Below, in pieces: positions 24,102 to 34,268 of a stretch of 64,000 bases of DNA (within the stretch, counting starts at the first letter, position 1; each line of letters opens with the position of its first letter). The notes below the pieces were generated by a model. The model did no database searches, had not been told where the DNA came from, and was given only the letters and a program-made list of their open reading frames with translations. The stretch spans positions 4,592,109 through 4,656,108 of the forward strand of contig JAJEKV010000004.1 in NCBI GenBank assembly GCA_021234155.1, given 5' to 3'. Source of the stretch: Isoetes taiwanensis. Lineage: Eukaryota; Streptophyta; Lycopodiopsida; Isoetales; Isoetaceae. The position numbers and the translations under genes were made by a program.

Positions 24102-24379
24102 TACCGAGAGACATGCATCTGCTGGGAGATTCTCCAGAAGCTCCTTAAATTGTTTTGCCTGCCATTGGTACCTGAAATTATGCGATTGGAAAGATTTTTA
24201 GGCGCTCTTTTCGGTTTATCCGAAGCTCCTTTGGTTTGTCTCATTGTATCTTGATGAGTCAATCTCCTACCAGAACTTCGAGGCGTTGTCTTTTTCATAG
24301 TCAATGTACTCCCATTTCACTTTTCTCTGCCACTTCCTTCCATGGGACAGTCTGAAACTTCTTGATTCCACCACGACTC

Positions 24380-24720
24380 ACAATTTCCAAGGATGCATGC
24401 CTTCTTGTGAAACTCATCTAATTCACTCTTTGGACACAATATAGATCTCCACAAGCTTCTGTACTTGCAATTTTATCTTTGGTGTGCCCTGCATTGACCA
24501 AGTTCATGTGATCTACAAACATCGCAGGTGCAAGTGCAATTCTTCGGATGTTTGGTTCTCATCCCATTGAGTCCATCCACTAGCATTTGCATCCTCACGT
24601 GCTGAATGCAACAGCAACTATTGAAGTCCTCCAATTTCACAACAAACCGGGGTTTTAGCTTCTCAAAAGCTCGAAGAGGCGAATCTTAATTTACGGATGT
24701 TGGTCCGAAACCTCTTGAAC
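24380..24720 (-). pseudogene. Element A transposase, Cys-rich domain
   Basis: On the minus strand the segment reads RPRFVVKLEDFNSCCCIQH-like, then LVDGLNGMRTKHPKNCTCTC, DVCRSHELGQC, and after a stop LWRSILCPKSELDEFHKKAC and ILGNCE. This dense CxC/CxxC cluster sits between the HTH-like exon and the DFAENY block, its usual place in this transposase family, and probably binds zinc. One TAA and at least one frameshift interrupt it. Confidence 0.65.
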
Positions 24721-24764
24721 AATAGCATGCATGAAATGAACACTAAACTGTTAGGATGTGTATA

Positions 24765-25505
24765 CCACACCAAACCATGCACCATACCATGCCCCACACT
24801 CATCATATTCACCAGAAGCGAGCACCTTAGTGCTGTGTACACACACCACACACCACACCACACCCCACCGCACACCATACCATTCACCACACACCATACA
24901 CCAAATGGTGGAGTGTGGATCAGTGGTGGTGGAGTGTGGTGGTGGGGGGTGGTGGTGGTGGATTGTGGTGGTGGTGGGGGGTGGTGGTGGAGTGTGGTGG
25001 AGTGGTGTGTGGTGTGGTGGTGGGGCGTGGTGGTGGGGGGTAGTGGTGGTGGAGTGGTGTGTGGTGTGGTGGTGGGGGTGGTGGTGGTGGTGTGTGGTGC
25101 TATGATGTGGTGTGGTGGAGTGTGGTGGTGGGGTGTGGTGGTCGTGGTGGTGTGTGGTGAGTGTGGTGGTGGTGGAGTGTGGTGGGGGGGTGTAGTGGTG
25201 GTGTTGTGGATTGTGGTGTGATGTGGTGGTGGTGGAGTGTGGTGGTGGTGGTGGAGGGGTGTGGCGTGGGATGTGGTGGGATGTGTGTGCATGTGGTGGT
25301 AATGTGGTGGTCGCAAAGATGTGGTGGTAGTCTATGGTGGTGGGATAGATGGGGTGTGGTGGGGTGAGGGGGGAGATTCTCCAGATCATACATTAACATA
25401 CACACACCCACATGACACCATGGACATAACGCAACCCACACCACACCACACCACACCACACCATCACGACACCACACATCACATCACATCACATCACATC
25501 ACTTT
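24765..25505. repeat. CAC-GTG-CAC low-complexity foldback tract
   Basis: The plus strand shows about 140 bp of CAC/CCA words (24767-24905), then about 460 bp of GTG/TGG words, then about 120 bp of CAC words, finishing in (ATCAC)n near 25475-25502. It lies inside the presumed transposase intron, where the sense (minus) strand is mostly CCA/CAC. The other gene's intron at 16.1 kb has the same kind of sense-strand tract. Confidence 0.93.
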
Positions 25506-25700
25506 TATCCTATTTCGTCTGACATAAAAAATCTGCCTAGCTTTGCTCTCATAAACACTTGAAATTCAGACACCCCGATAATAATTACATTCCTCTTCTA
25601 ATCATTAGAAAAGGATCCGGGTCCTAAATCCCCGTTCCTACGCCCCGATTTTTGGCGTTTCATTCCCAATTAGCCAAATCGAAGAAGTTCATTCCGCAAC

Positions 25701-25922
25701 ATGGTAGGATCCATGTTCAGAGATCACTACGGCTATTGTAGGGTGACCGAGGAGGGCATTCGGCACATGTTAAGCAGGGCTCGTGATAAATCTCTGAAGG
25801 TGGATATGCCTAAATCCACCTTCTTTGCTGATTTCGAATCCAACCTAAAGGCATACAACAGACTGGATGCTGGGCCTTCAATGGCTATGCTTGGAGTCGA
25901 TTGCGGGGAAGAGAGCTCTTAG
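25701..25922 (+). other. 73-codon plus-strand frame inside transposase intron
   Basis: An ATG at 25701 after a pyrimidine/CG-rich leader opens MVGSMFRDHYGYCRVTEEGI and continues through RHMLSRARDKSLKVDMPKST to a TAG. It runs antisense to the transposase. I recognise no family. It could be a captured 5' exon or chance. Confidence 0.3.
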
Positions 25923-26601
25923 GCGAGTTCATGAGCTTATGTTACATCTTTGCTACAAGGCGGTACCGGGTATATTTGTTCTTCGCGTCACTTGTCCGCT
26001 TCTAACTTCAGCAAATGGATTTTTCGCGTAATTTCGTGACTTACCACCCGGGGGATGCAGGAAGCACCGGCAAACCTCATCTGTTAAATTGGCAGGATGA
26101 CCGCAGAAAGCTTAGATGCTTTAGTCGAGAAAACAATAATTTTGGATGCACCGGTTCTCGAGCCGATCATACCAAAGATTTCTTGCTTAGGAAATCATGC
26201 ATGTAAATTTAGTTCTCGGGTACAGAGCTTTCAATGGAAAGCCAAATTTTGTAAAGCCAAATTTTGTAAGATCCTTTTTTTAATATATCATACTTTCCAA
26301 CAGAGCTGTGCTTGAATCTGATTGTCTTTATTCAACAAAAATTTGTATCTCAGGATCAGTTAGTTATAGCTCAAATATTTTTTAGGCATTAACACACACC
26401 CAAAGAAAGGAGTACTCAATTCTGTCATGTTCTAATAATATTCCAAACATTAAATATTGCATTTCAGACTAGAGTCAACTACACACAATTCACATGCTGC
26501 ATACAGTACACCACAATCACTGTACAACACAATAACCACCACATGCACCACCATACTAAGCACCATAACTAAGAAAACATGATTAACAGAAATAAACTAA
26601 C

Positions 26602-26919
26602 CTATGATTCCTCCAGATAGTGGGCAGCATGTTCTTCTCTTACATTTCTCTCCAATCTTCTAGTTCTAACATCCTTTGTGTTAGGAGACACTCTGGTGTT
26701 CTCAATCCAAAATTTTTGAATCTTTTCTATATGTTCATCTGAAATTGCATCGAATCTTTTAGCCCTCTTGTAAGAAACATATTTCGCACCATTGTAATCG
26801 ATCTCTTCCCTCTTTTTCTTTGCCTTTTGCAGGTTTCTTGGGTGAACACCTAATACCTTTCCAAGATCTCGCTGGCTGATTTTGTCACTTGTTTGAATCG
26901 CACTTGCGTGGTCTGACAT
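26602..26919 (-). pseudogene. Element A transposase, HTH-like exon
   Basis: The 105-codon minus frame contains SQRDLGKVLGVHPRNLQKAK, a likely helix-turn-helix, followed by VSYKRAKRFDAISDEHIEKI and FWIENTRVSPNTKDVRTRRL, ending EEHAAHYLEES. A GGAATCATAG|GTTAGT-like donor sits at the 3' end, so the exon probably splices over the 1.9-kb intron (with the GTG/CAC foldback) to the Cys-rich segment at 24.7 kb. The order HTH, Cys cluster, DFAENY agrees with a single transposase gene. Confidence 0.65.
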
Positions 26920-27147
26920 TGCAAGGCTGACTATTCTTGGTCGCTAGGCGTCATTGCTGGTAGAGAGTTTTGCCGGTCTGCATAGAGTCCCAGGAGGCTC
27001 CTTATAACGATGCTCTTGGCTTCCAAATCCTTTAATTCTTCACCTATGAATTTTTCCAATGTTTTATCCCTCAAAAATCAAGTAAAATTTCTTTCTTCGT
27101 GCTATCCTCCATTCTTTTGGTGCGTTTTATGGAAAGACGTTAGCAAA

Positions 27148-27345
27148 CTAAGGACAATATGGCGTTTCTTCGCTTGCACTTCTTGATGAACCGGATCCTT
27201 TACGCCAATTACGCAAGCTCAATTTTTTTTCTCTTCTTCTTTTCCTCTGGCGTCTTTTCTTCAACATTTCTTGTTCCTTGGTTCTTCTTCGTTTTCTCCT
27301 GTCTGAAATGCCGGTTTGTGTACAGATTACCTCATTGACATCCAT
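27148..27345 (-). pseudogene. Element A transposase, basic N-terminal exon
   Basis: An ATG at 27343-27345 (minus) opens MDVNEVICTQTGISDRRKRR and continues through a long run of Arg/Lys (RRQRKRRREKK), an obvious nuclear-localisation and DNA-binding patch, before a Ser-rich end. The frame also extends upstream to 27561, but that part is hydrophobic and lies next to the TIR, so the internal ATG is preferred. It is 250 bp inside the right TIR, where the first exon would be expected. Confidence 0.5.
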
Positions 27346-27595
27346 ATCCACAATGGATTGGAGCTTGCAGCAGGGAGGGAGCCAAAGAACAGGATGCAGG
27401 CAAAGAACAGGAAGGGGCCAAAGAATAGGAATTTGAATTTGAATTTTAGTTTTTGAAATTAGAATTTCCCCCACAAATTGGGACTCTATTCTTAAATACC
27501 GGCAGCTGAGCGGTGCCATAATTATACTTTCATACCACAAAAGTGGTGGATGCAACGCCACATTTTGGGGGGACAGGGGGGACAGCCGAATTGGA

Positions 27596-27617
27596 ACACC
27601 ACAGCGTGCTTTTACCC
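27596..27617 (-). repeat. Element A right terminal inverted repeat
   Basis: This is the exact reverse complement of 15057-15078, ending GCTTTTACCC and followed by the ATGT target duplication at 27618-27621. Confidence 0.93.
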
Positions 27618-27919
27618 ATGTTAATATCCAGGGTAGACCATTTTCAGGCTATGAGACTAAAATTGAGAATGGAAACATTGTCGTGAAGAATACTAAATTG
27701 GTGAAAGGATTGAGATTCAAAGTAAAAAAGGCAGTACCTCAAGAGGAAAGGGATCTATATGCCTGGCATGCACTGGTGGATAGATTCCTGTATGGTGCAG
27801 AAAATGGTGTTAATCTAGATTTGTTTGAACATGACTCTGAAGATGACGATGATGATGACGATGATGAGGAGGAGGAGGAGGAGGAGGAGGAGGAGGTGGA
27901 GGTGGCTCTACCGTGGTAG
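27618..27919 (+). CDS. Host gene last exon, acidic C-terminus
   Basis: Directly after the right TIR and ATGT duplication the plus strand is open for 100 codons: NIQGRPFSGYETKIENGN, then LVKGLRFKVKKAVPQEERDL, YAWHALVDRFLYG, and a terminal run of Asp and Glu ending VEVALPW with TAG at 27917-27919. Removing element A and one ATGT fuses it in frame with 15045-15056. The protein is unidentified. The Asp/Glu tail suggests a nuclear or chaperone-like role, but this is a guess. An AATAAA-like signal (CAATAAATG) lies about 50 bp downstream. If element A is fixed here, the gene is disrupted. Confidence 0.6.
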
Positions 27920-28078
27920 CTGGCATGTAATATTTTATCTGGCATTGTAGGCATTTTGAATGTTTGATCAATAAATGTTAACCTTAATTTGCTTGTTAGG
28001 AGGAGGTGGCTCTACCGTGGTAGGCATTTGGAATGTTTGATATGACAATCAATAAATGTTAACGTAATTTGCTTGTTA
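27896..28078. repeat. Tandem duplication of host-gene 3' end
   Basis: GAGGTGGCTCTACCGTGGTA, including the stop codon, and the downstream CAATAAATGTTAAC polyadenylation-like region occur twice, at about 27896-27998 and 28001-28078. The second copy is shorter by about 25 bp. The copy is exact around the stop codon, so the duplication is recent. Confidence 0.88.
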
Positions 28079-28343
28079 GAAGTTTTGGTCGTAAATGACA
28101 AGAAGATAGGGTTCGATAAATGGAACCAATAGCTGAATAAACACCAAAAGGGAACTTTGCAGCAAGTATCATTTACTTTATGGCTAAGTGGTGCCCTATT
28201 TCTAAGTGATTTCTTTTTGTATACATGGATGTCTTGGGATATATGGGAGATAGAAGCAGTACCGATGCGCAAAGCGCAGAGGCATTGTTGACATCTTAGA
28301 AATGTCTAGTAAACAGACACATGTAACACATGTAATGTGAAAA

Positions 28344-28573
28344 ATAGTTATTTGATGTTCTGGGTTCAGAATGTAGGGTAGAGCAAGATGTGCGATAAAT
28401 TTAGTAGAATGCTAGGTAAATCCTTGAAAAGTCGAGCAAGGAGAATGCTAGGTAAGTCCTTGAAAAGTCGAGTAATAGTTGTTTGCTGTTTTGGGTTCAA
28501 AATGTAGGTTGAAGGAGCAGGATGTGCGATAAATTTAGTAGAATGCTAGGTAAATCCTGGAAAAGTCGAGTAA
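28344..28573. repeat. Approximately 95-bp tandem repeat, 2 copies plus a partial
   Basis: Copies at about 28344-28436 and 28475-28573 share GATGTGCGATAAATTTAGTA and GAATGCTAGGTAAATCC. A partial copy, GAATGCTAGGTAAGTCCTTG, sits between them at 28443. Confidence 0.88.
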
Positions 28574-28579
28574 GAGATC

Positions 28580-29363
28580 CGTTGGTGAAGCTCGCTGAGA
28601 TTTCAAGCTTTGAAGATGCTCCACATGGCATGATTAGATTTTTGTAGAGCCAGATTGCAAGTTATTGGTTTTTACATATATTTTAAAGTTTAGCCATTGA
28701 ATTATAAACATTGAATAGTTAGATAATAAACAAGATGTACAAATACATGCACAAGATATCGCTCGACCAACCAGAGCTCAAGATTATGAGCTTCGGATTT
28801 GCTCAAATCTATTGAAGAAATATCCGGAGGGTGGGGCAGCTGTTCTGGCCAACCGTCGTTATGTTTTCTGGCTAGCACGTAGATGATAAAATTGAGAGGG
28901 ATTTATGCCGTTACACCGTAATGCCTGCATTTGATTCCCCAAAAATAAGCTGCCCATCATCAGGCGACTCCTCTTCATCACTAAGAACACATTCAAAATT
29001 TTTTACGATAGTTGCTTTCAGTAGCTATACCACCAATTTCAAACATGTCCCGGGTAGCTTGGTATGTTGGAGACTGCAAAATTACATGTTCCTCGTCTTC
29101 AACCTTACTTGTCTGACATGCCCGACATAATCTATATTTGTGCGCTATCTTCATTCATTATCCAATCTCGACATTAAGGTGGTGGGCACTTAGTAGATAG
29201 ATAAATAGATAGATATACATTATTTTAATGTCCAGGGGGCCCTAGAACAGACCATGGGATGTATACACAATGCCAACAAGACTCAACACAAAAGAACGAA
29301 ACAAAACCCGTGAAAACACACTCTCAGGCCACTGGAGGGCAACCCCTCGTGCGCAACACCTTG
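28580..29363. other. No feature recognised
   Basis: No convincing frame. A (TAGA)n-like run (AGTAGATAGATAAATAGATA, about 29191-29210) and a poly-T (29363-29376) close to the SINE-like unit are the only simple-sequence features. Confidence 0.5.
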
Positions 29364-29925
29364 TTTTTTTTTTTTTGCTCGTAATCATATCATATCATAA
29401 CATATATATGTTCTTATGTTTGTCCTTCTGAATCCGGCCATTGATCCGAGATCCTACGGCTCACGTGGCTTTGGGACATATCCTACGACCCAGATGGCTT
29501 GGTATCCTATGGTCCAGGTTGATCTGATCCTGATCGTCGGTCCGAGATCCTACGGCTCACGTTGCTTTGGGACACATCCTACGGTGCACATGGCTTTGGG
29601 AATTATATGTAATCGATCCTACGGTCTAGGTTGATCCGATCCTGATCGTCGATCCAAGATCTTAGGGCTCACGTGGCTTGGCACATATCCTACGGTGCAC
29701 ATGACTTTGGGAATTATATGTAATAGATCCTATGGCTCATGTTGCTTTAATTATTATCACGTGGTGAGATCTCGACCCTTGATCGGGTCCAAGATCCTAC
29801 GGCCCAAGTTGAATGCTCATCCCTTAGGAAAAGGCTTTTAAATTTTTTATGTTGTATGGGGGATTCGAACCCTGGCCATTGACCCCCCAGCCCCCCATTC
29901 TAACCACTAGACTATATCATATCAT
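29363..29925 (-). mobile_element. Large SINE-like unit, copy 1
   Basis: On the minus strand the unit starts with a tRNA-like head: A box TCTAGTGGTTAGAATGG (about 29896-29912) and B box GGTTCGAATCC (29861-29871). A body made of repeated GATCCTACGG-type words follows. It ends ATATATATGTTATGATATG and a run of 13 A residues at 29363-29376. A pol III promoter, body and poly(A) define SINEs. The body is unusually long (about 450 bp) and internally repetitive. The head resembles tRNA-Glu/Asp. Confidence 0.7.
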
Positions 29926-31070
<1,145 letters not shown>

Positions 31071-31075
31071 TATAT

Positions 31076-31680
31076 ATCTAACATATATATGTTCTTATGT
31101 TTGTCCCACTCAATCCAACCGTCCGTTCAAGATCCTATATATGTTCTTATGTTTGTCCCACTCAATCCAACCGTCCGTTCAAGATCCTACGACTCACGTG
31201 ACTTTGGGACGTATCGTACGACCTAGATGGCTTGGGAGTTTGTATATAGATTATATGTAAGCGATCCTACGGTCCAGGTTGATTTGATCCTGATCGTCGA
31301 TCCGAGATCCTACAACTCACGTTGCTTTGGAACAAATCCTACGGTGCACATGGCTTTGGGAATTATATATAATAGATCATGCGGTCCAGATTGTTCTTGA
31401 TCTTGATCGTCGATCCAGGATCTTACGGCTCACGTGGCTTGGCACATATCCTACGGTGCACATGACTTTGGGAATTATATGTAATGAATCCTATGGCTCA
31501 TGTTGCTTTAATTATTGTCACGTAATGAGATCTCGACCCTTGATCGGGTCCAAGATCCTACGGCCCACGTTGAATGCTCATCCCTTAAGAAAAGGCTTTT
31601 AAAATTTTTATGTTGTGTGAGGGATTTGAACCCTAGTCATTGACCCTCCAACCCCCCATTCTGACCACTAGACCAAGCAT
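31076..31680 (-). mobile_element. Large SINE-like unit, copy 3
   Basis: The same head (B box near 31622-31632, A box near 31660-31673) and body are present. A local tandem duplication at about 31085-31190 repeats GTTCTTATGTTTGTCCCACT. It is separated from copy 2 by mitochondrial-like DNA (30696-31070). Confidence 0.75.
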
Positions 31681-31734
31681 TAATTCTATATAATTTTGTT
31701 TCAAATAACTTAAGGGTAAAATAGAATATAACAT

Positions 31735-32440
31735 TCTAGCTAGTTCAAAAGAGTTCTAGAATGTTCTGGAAGGCTCTAGAAAGTTCTAGAAAGTTCCAAA
31801 ATAGTCTAAAAATTCTAGAACATAAGAGAATCTAGGGGAAATCTAAGAAAATTCTTTCAGAAAGTTCCAAATTGTTCTAATAAGTTCTAGAATATAGGGG
31901 AATCTATGGGAATGTAAGAGAATCTAGGGAAATACTTCCAGAAAGTTCTAGGATATTTTGAAAGTCTCAGAATGTTCCAAAAAGTCTTAGAATGTTCTAA
32001 AAAGTTCTAGAATGTAAAGGAATCCAGGAGAATCGAACGAAATCTAAGAAAATCTCATAAAATGTAAGAGAATCTAGGAAAATATTTACAAGCCTAAGGG
32101 AATCTATTAAAATCTGGGGGATCTAAGGGAATCTTCATAAAATCTAAGGGAATCTAAGAAAATCTTGATGAAATCTTAGAGTATCTACGGGAATCTTTAT
32201 AGAATCTCTTTGAATCTCATATAATGTAAGGGAACCCAGGGCAATCTCATAAAATCTAGAGGGATCTAAGGGGATCTTCATAGAATCTTGGAGAATCTAC
32301 GGAAATCTAATGGAATCTAGAGGGAATCTTATAAAATTTAGAAGAATCTCCATGAAACCTCCAAGAGAACCTTGGTAGAATCTTAGAGAATCTCTGAATT
32401 TAGAGTATTCTCAAGAGATTCTTTTAGAATGTAGGGCACG
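31735..32440. repeat. Degenerate decamer array with HSE-like modules
   Basis: The first 100 bp are runs of TTCTAGAA-type words spaced about 10 bp apart (GTTCTAGAATGTTCTGGAAG, then GCTCTAGAAAGTTCTAGAAA). They grade into AGAATCTAGGGAAATCTAAG-type words that continue to about 32420. The unit is short, irregular (10-14 bp) and purine rich on the plus strand. Confidence 0.85.
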
Positions 32441-32769
32441 ACAAGAACTTACATGCTAAAACTCGAACATGCACCGTAGGATGCATTAAATTTCTTGTAT
32501 ACATTTGTATTATGTAGGGCCTATATGAAGCTGAATGTACATGTTTTGAGGATTGTATCCAGCCAATTGTATGAGTCAATGTCGCTAAGATTTGTGAGAG
32601 TACATGTGAGATTTTATCAGATTTTAGAAACTTTATTTTTTACTTCACTAGATTTTATAAAGATTCATAATTTTTTAGAAAATCCATTGATATTTCATAA
32701 AGGTAAACGTGGTTTTGATATACTTTCTACGCACAGTCGTCCTTGCAAATTGTGAAGGATTCACCTAGT
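32441..32769. other. Spacer between inverted arrays
   Basis: About 330 bp of A+T-rich DNA with no repeat and no convincing frame separate the two oppositely oriented arrays. Confidence 0.5.
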
Positions 32770-33180
32770 TTCTATCATGATTAATCATTAAGGATTTGTC
32801 TAGATTCATTTAAGATCCGCAAAGGTCCCCTTAAGATTCCCTTAGATTCTATAAGATTCCTGTAGATTCTTTGAAATTCTATAAGGATTTTCCCTTACAT
32901 CCCCTTAAGGTTCCTAAGATTTCACAAGGATTATGCCAGATTCTTTGATATTCTATGAAGAGTCCATCGGGCTCTCCAATGTTCCCTTAATATTCCCTTA
33001 GAGGTTCCATAAAGATTCCTCTAGATTCCCTTAAGATTCTCCAAGAGTCTCATAGATGGTTTTGGATTCTATGAATATTCTCCTAGATTATCTAAGATTC
33101 TATGAAGGATCCCTTAGATTCTCGAACCTTCCCTTAAAAAATTCTCCTAAATTCCTTCAAGATTCTTTGAGATTCCCTTT
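32770..33180. repeat. Degenerate AGATTC array, inverted relative to 31.7-32.4 kb
   Basis: Words such as AGATTCCCTTAGATTCTATA and AGATTCTTTGAAATTCTATA repeat irregularly. AGATTC is the reverse complement of the GAATCT core of the array at 31.7-32.4 kb, so the pair is a large, loose inverted repeat. It ends at a T-run (33178-33188). Confidence 0.8.
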
Positions 33181-33352
33181 TTTTTTTAGCACGTTTGCAC
33201 AAACGCAAGTGGACACTTTGAAGCAATTTCAGAGTGTCCACGTTGCTGCCAACTAGGATTTTTGCCCACGTGGATACACTTAGAAGCGTTGGATTTCATC
33301 TACGGCTGTGGAAATTTATGAAAATTCCACATGTTCAGGGGAGTTAGGAGCG

Positions 33353-33404
33353 CTTGAGGATCTACCGCTTCTCCGATCCTTGAGGATCTACCGCTTCTCC
33401 GATT
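33353..33404. repeat. 26-bp tandem duplication in presumed 5' leader
   Basis: CTTGAGGATCTACCGCTTCT is repeated (33353-33378 and 33379-33404) about 120 bp upstream of the IPMI pseudogene ATG. Confidence 0.9.
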
Positions 33405-33520
33405 CTTGTTTCTGTTCAGCATAAAAAATTTTCTCCGTCAGTCCAGGAGCTAGTTGTTTTTGCATTTTGTTTCTTCAAAATCGATCTATCTAATGTCTTA
33501 AACCCTAATACGATTCTGCT

Positions 33521-34268
33521 ATGGCGGCCACCATGGCGATCCGTTCTAATCCGTCCATCAGTAGGCATGTGCATCCAAGCTCCGGCATTGCCCACAATTC
33601 TTTTACATCTGTGAAGGCCAAATCCGGATTTATGCGAGGATCTCTATGCTTTTCTGCAGCGATTAGGTATAAGCAGAACACGGTTGTTGCACCTTCCGGC
33701 CACCCAATAACTGCCAAGGTAAGTGGTGAAAGGCCTATCCGTGGAAAATGTTTTGTAGTATTGGACAACATTGATATCGATCGATAATACCAGTAGAGTA
33801 TCTCACCCCCGGTGCCTTCAAAAACGATGAATATGACAAGCTTGGAAGCTTTGCCATGGCGGGATTGCCTTCTCAATACCCTCGTTTCATGAAAGAAGGC
33901 AAGACCAAGGCCGGATATAAGGTGATGATTGGTGGAGCCAATTTTGGTTGCGGTTCTTCTAGAGAACATGCCCCTGTTGCTCTTGGTGCAACTGGAGTAG
34001 AGGCTGAAGTTGCGTAATCATATGCCGATTTTTTCGAAACTCGCGGGCAACCGGGGAGCTTTATCCGTTGAATCGAAAAGTCGGATCTCGCGTGAAGAGT
34101 GTCAAACCGGAGATGAGGTTACCGTGGATCTAGAGAAGAATTTGTTGATTAATCATTCTATTGGGAAAGAGTATGCTCAAGCCTATTGGTGATGCTGGTC
34201 CCGTGATCGAGGCGGGTGGTATTTTTGCTTATGCAAGATGCATGTGCATGATTGCTTCCCCTGCCTAA
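33521..34268 (+). pseudogene. leuD: 3-isopropylmalate dehydratase small subunit, chloroplast type (pseudogene)
   Basis: This enzyme subunit swivels substrate in isopropylmalate isomerase, the second step of leucine biosynthesis in plastids. ATG at 33521 starts a Ser/Arg-rich N-terminus typical of a transit peptide. The mature part follows: GKCFVVLDNIDID, then in the next frame IIPVEYLTPGAFKNDEYDKL, GSFAMAGLPSQYPRF, KVMIGGANFGCGSSREHAPV, ALGATGVEAEVA, a TAA at 34015-34017 where Gln is expected, SYADFF, and in other frames GDEVTVDLEKNLLINHSIGK and PIGDAGPVIEAGGIFAYAR. The diagnostic FGCGSSREHAP loop is intact. Frameshifts near 33785, 34030 and later make it non-functional. Full length and intronless, like many plant genes of this family, so a processed copy or a decayed gene are both possible. 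Confidence 0.93.

Larger units (their letters stand above)
15057..27617. mobile_element. Element A: 12.56-kb TIR DNA transposon
   Basis: The element is bounded by perfect 22-bp inverted repeats beginning GGGTAAAAGCAC (15057-15078 and 27596-27617) and flanked by ATGT on both sides (15053-15056 and 27618-27621). Its minus strand carries a multi-exon transposase gene (27345 down to 22973). Its plus strand carries exons from 15284 to 22632 with coiled-coil, RING-like and NIF-phosphatase segments. The two gene sets are convergent and meet at about 22.6-23.0 kb. A LINE (17.6-20.2 kb) is nested in the plus gene. The protein family is an eukaryotic DDE-type transposase with MDFAENY and SNHGK motifs. 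I do not assign it to a named superfamily. The 4-bp duplication and G-rich terminus do not fit hAT (8 bp), Harbinger (TTA) or CACTA (3 bp). Confidence 0.85.

Noticed and set aside
24663-25477. Long frames on both strands in the GTG/CAC tract
   Set aside because: Same composition artefact; the tract sits in a presumed intron.
29855-29915. tRNA gene on the minus strand
   Set aside because: A and B boxes fit, but no acceptor stem or anticodon arm can be folded, and the same head recurs in three repeat units, so it is a SINE-like head.
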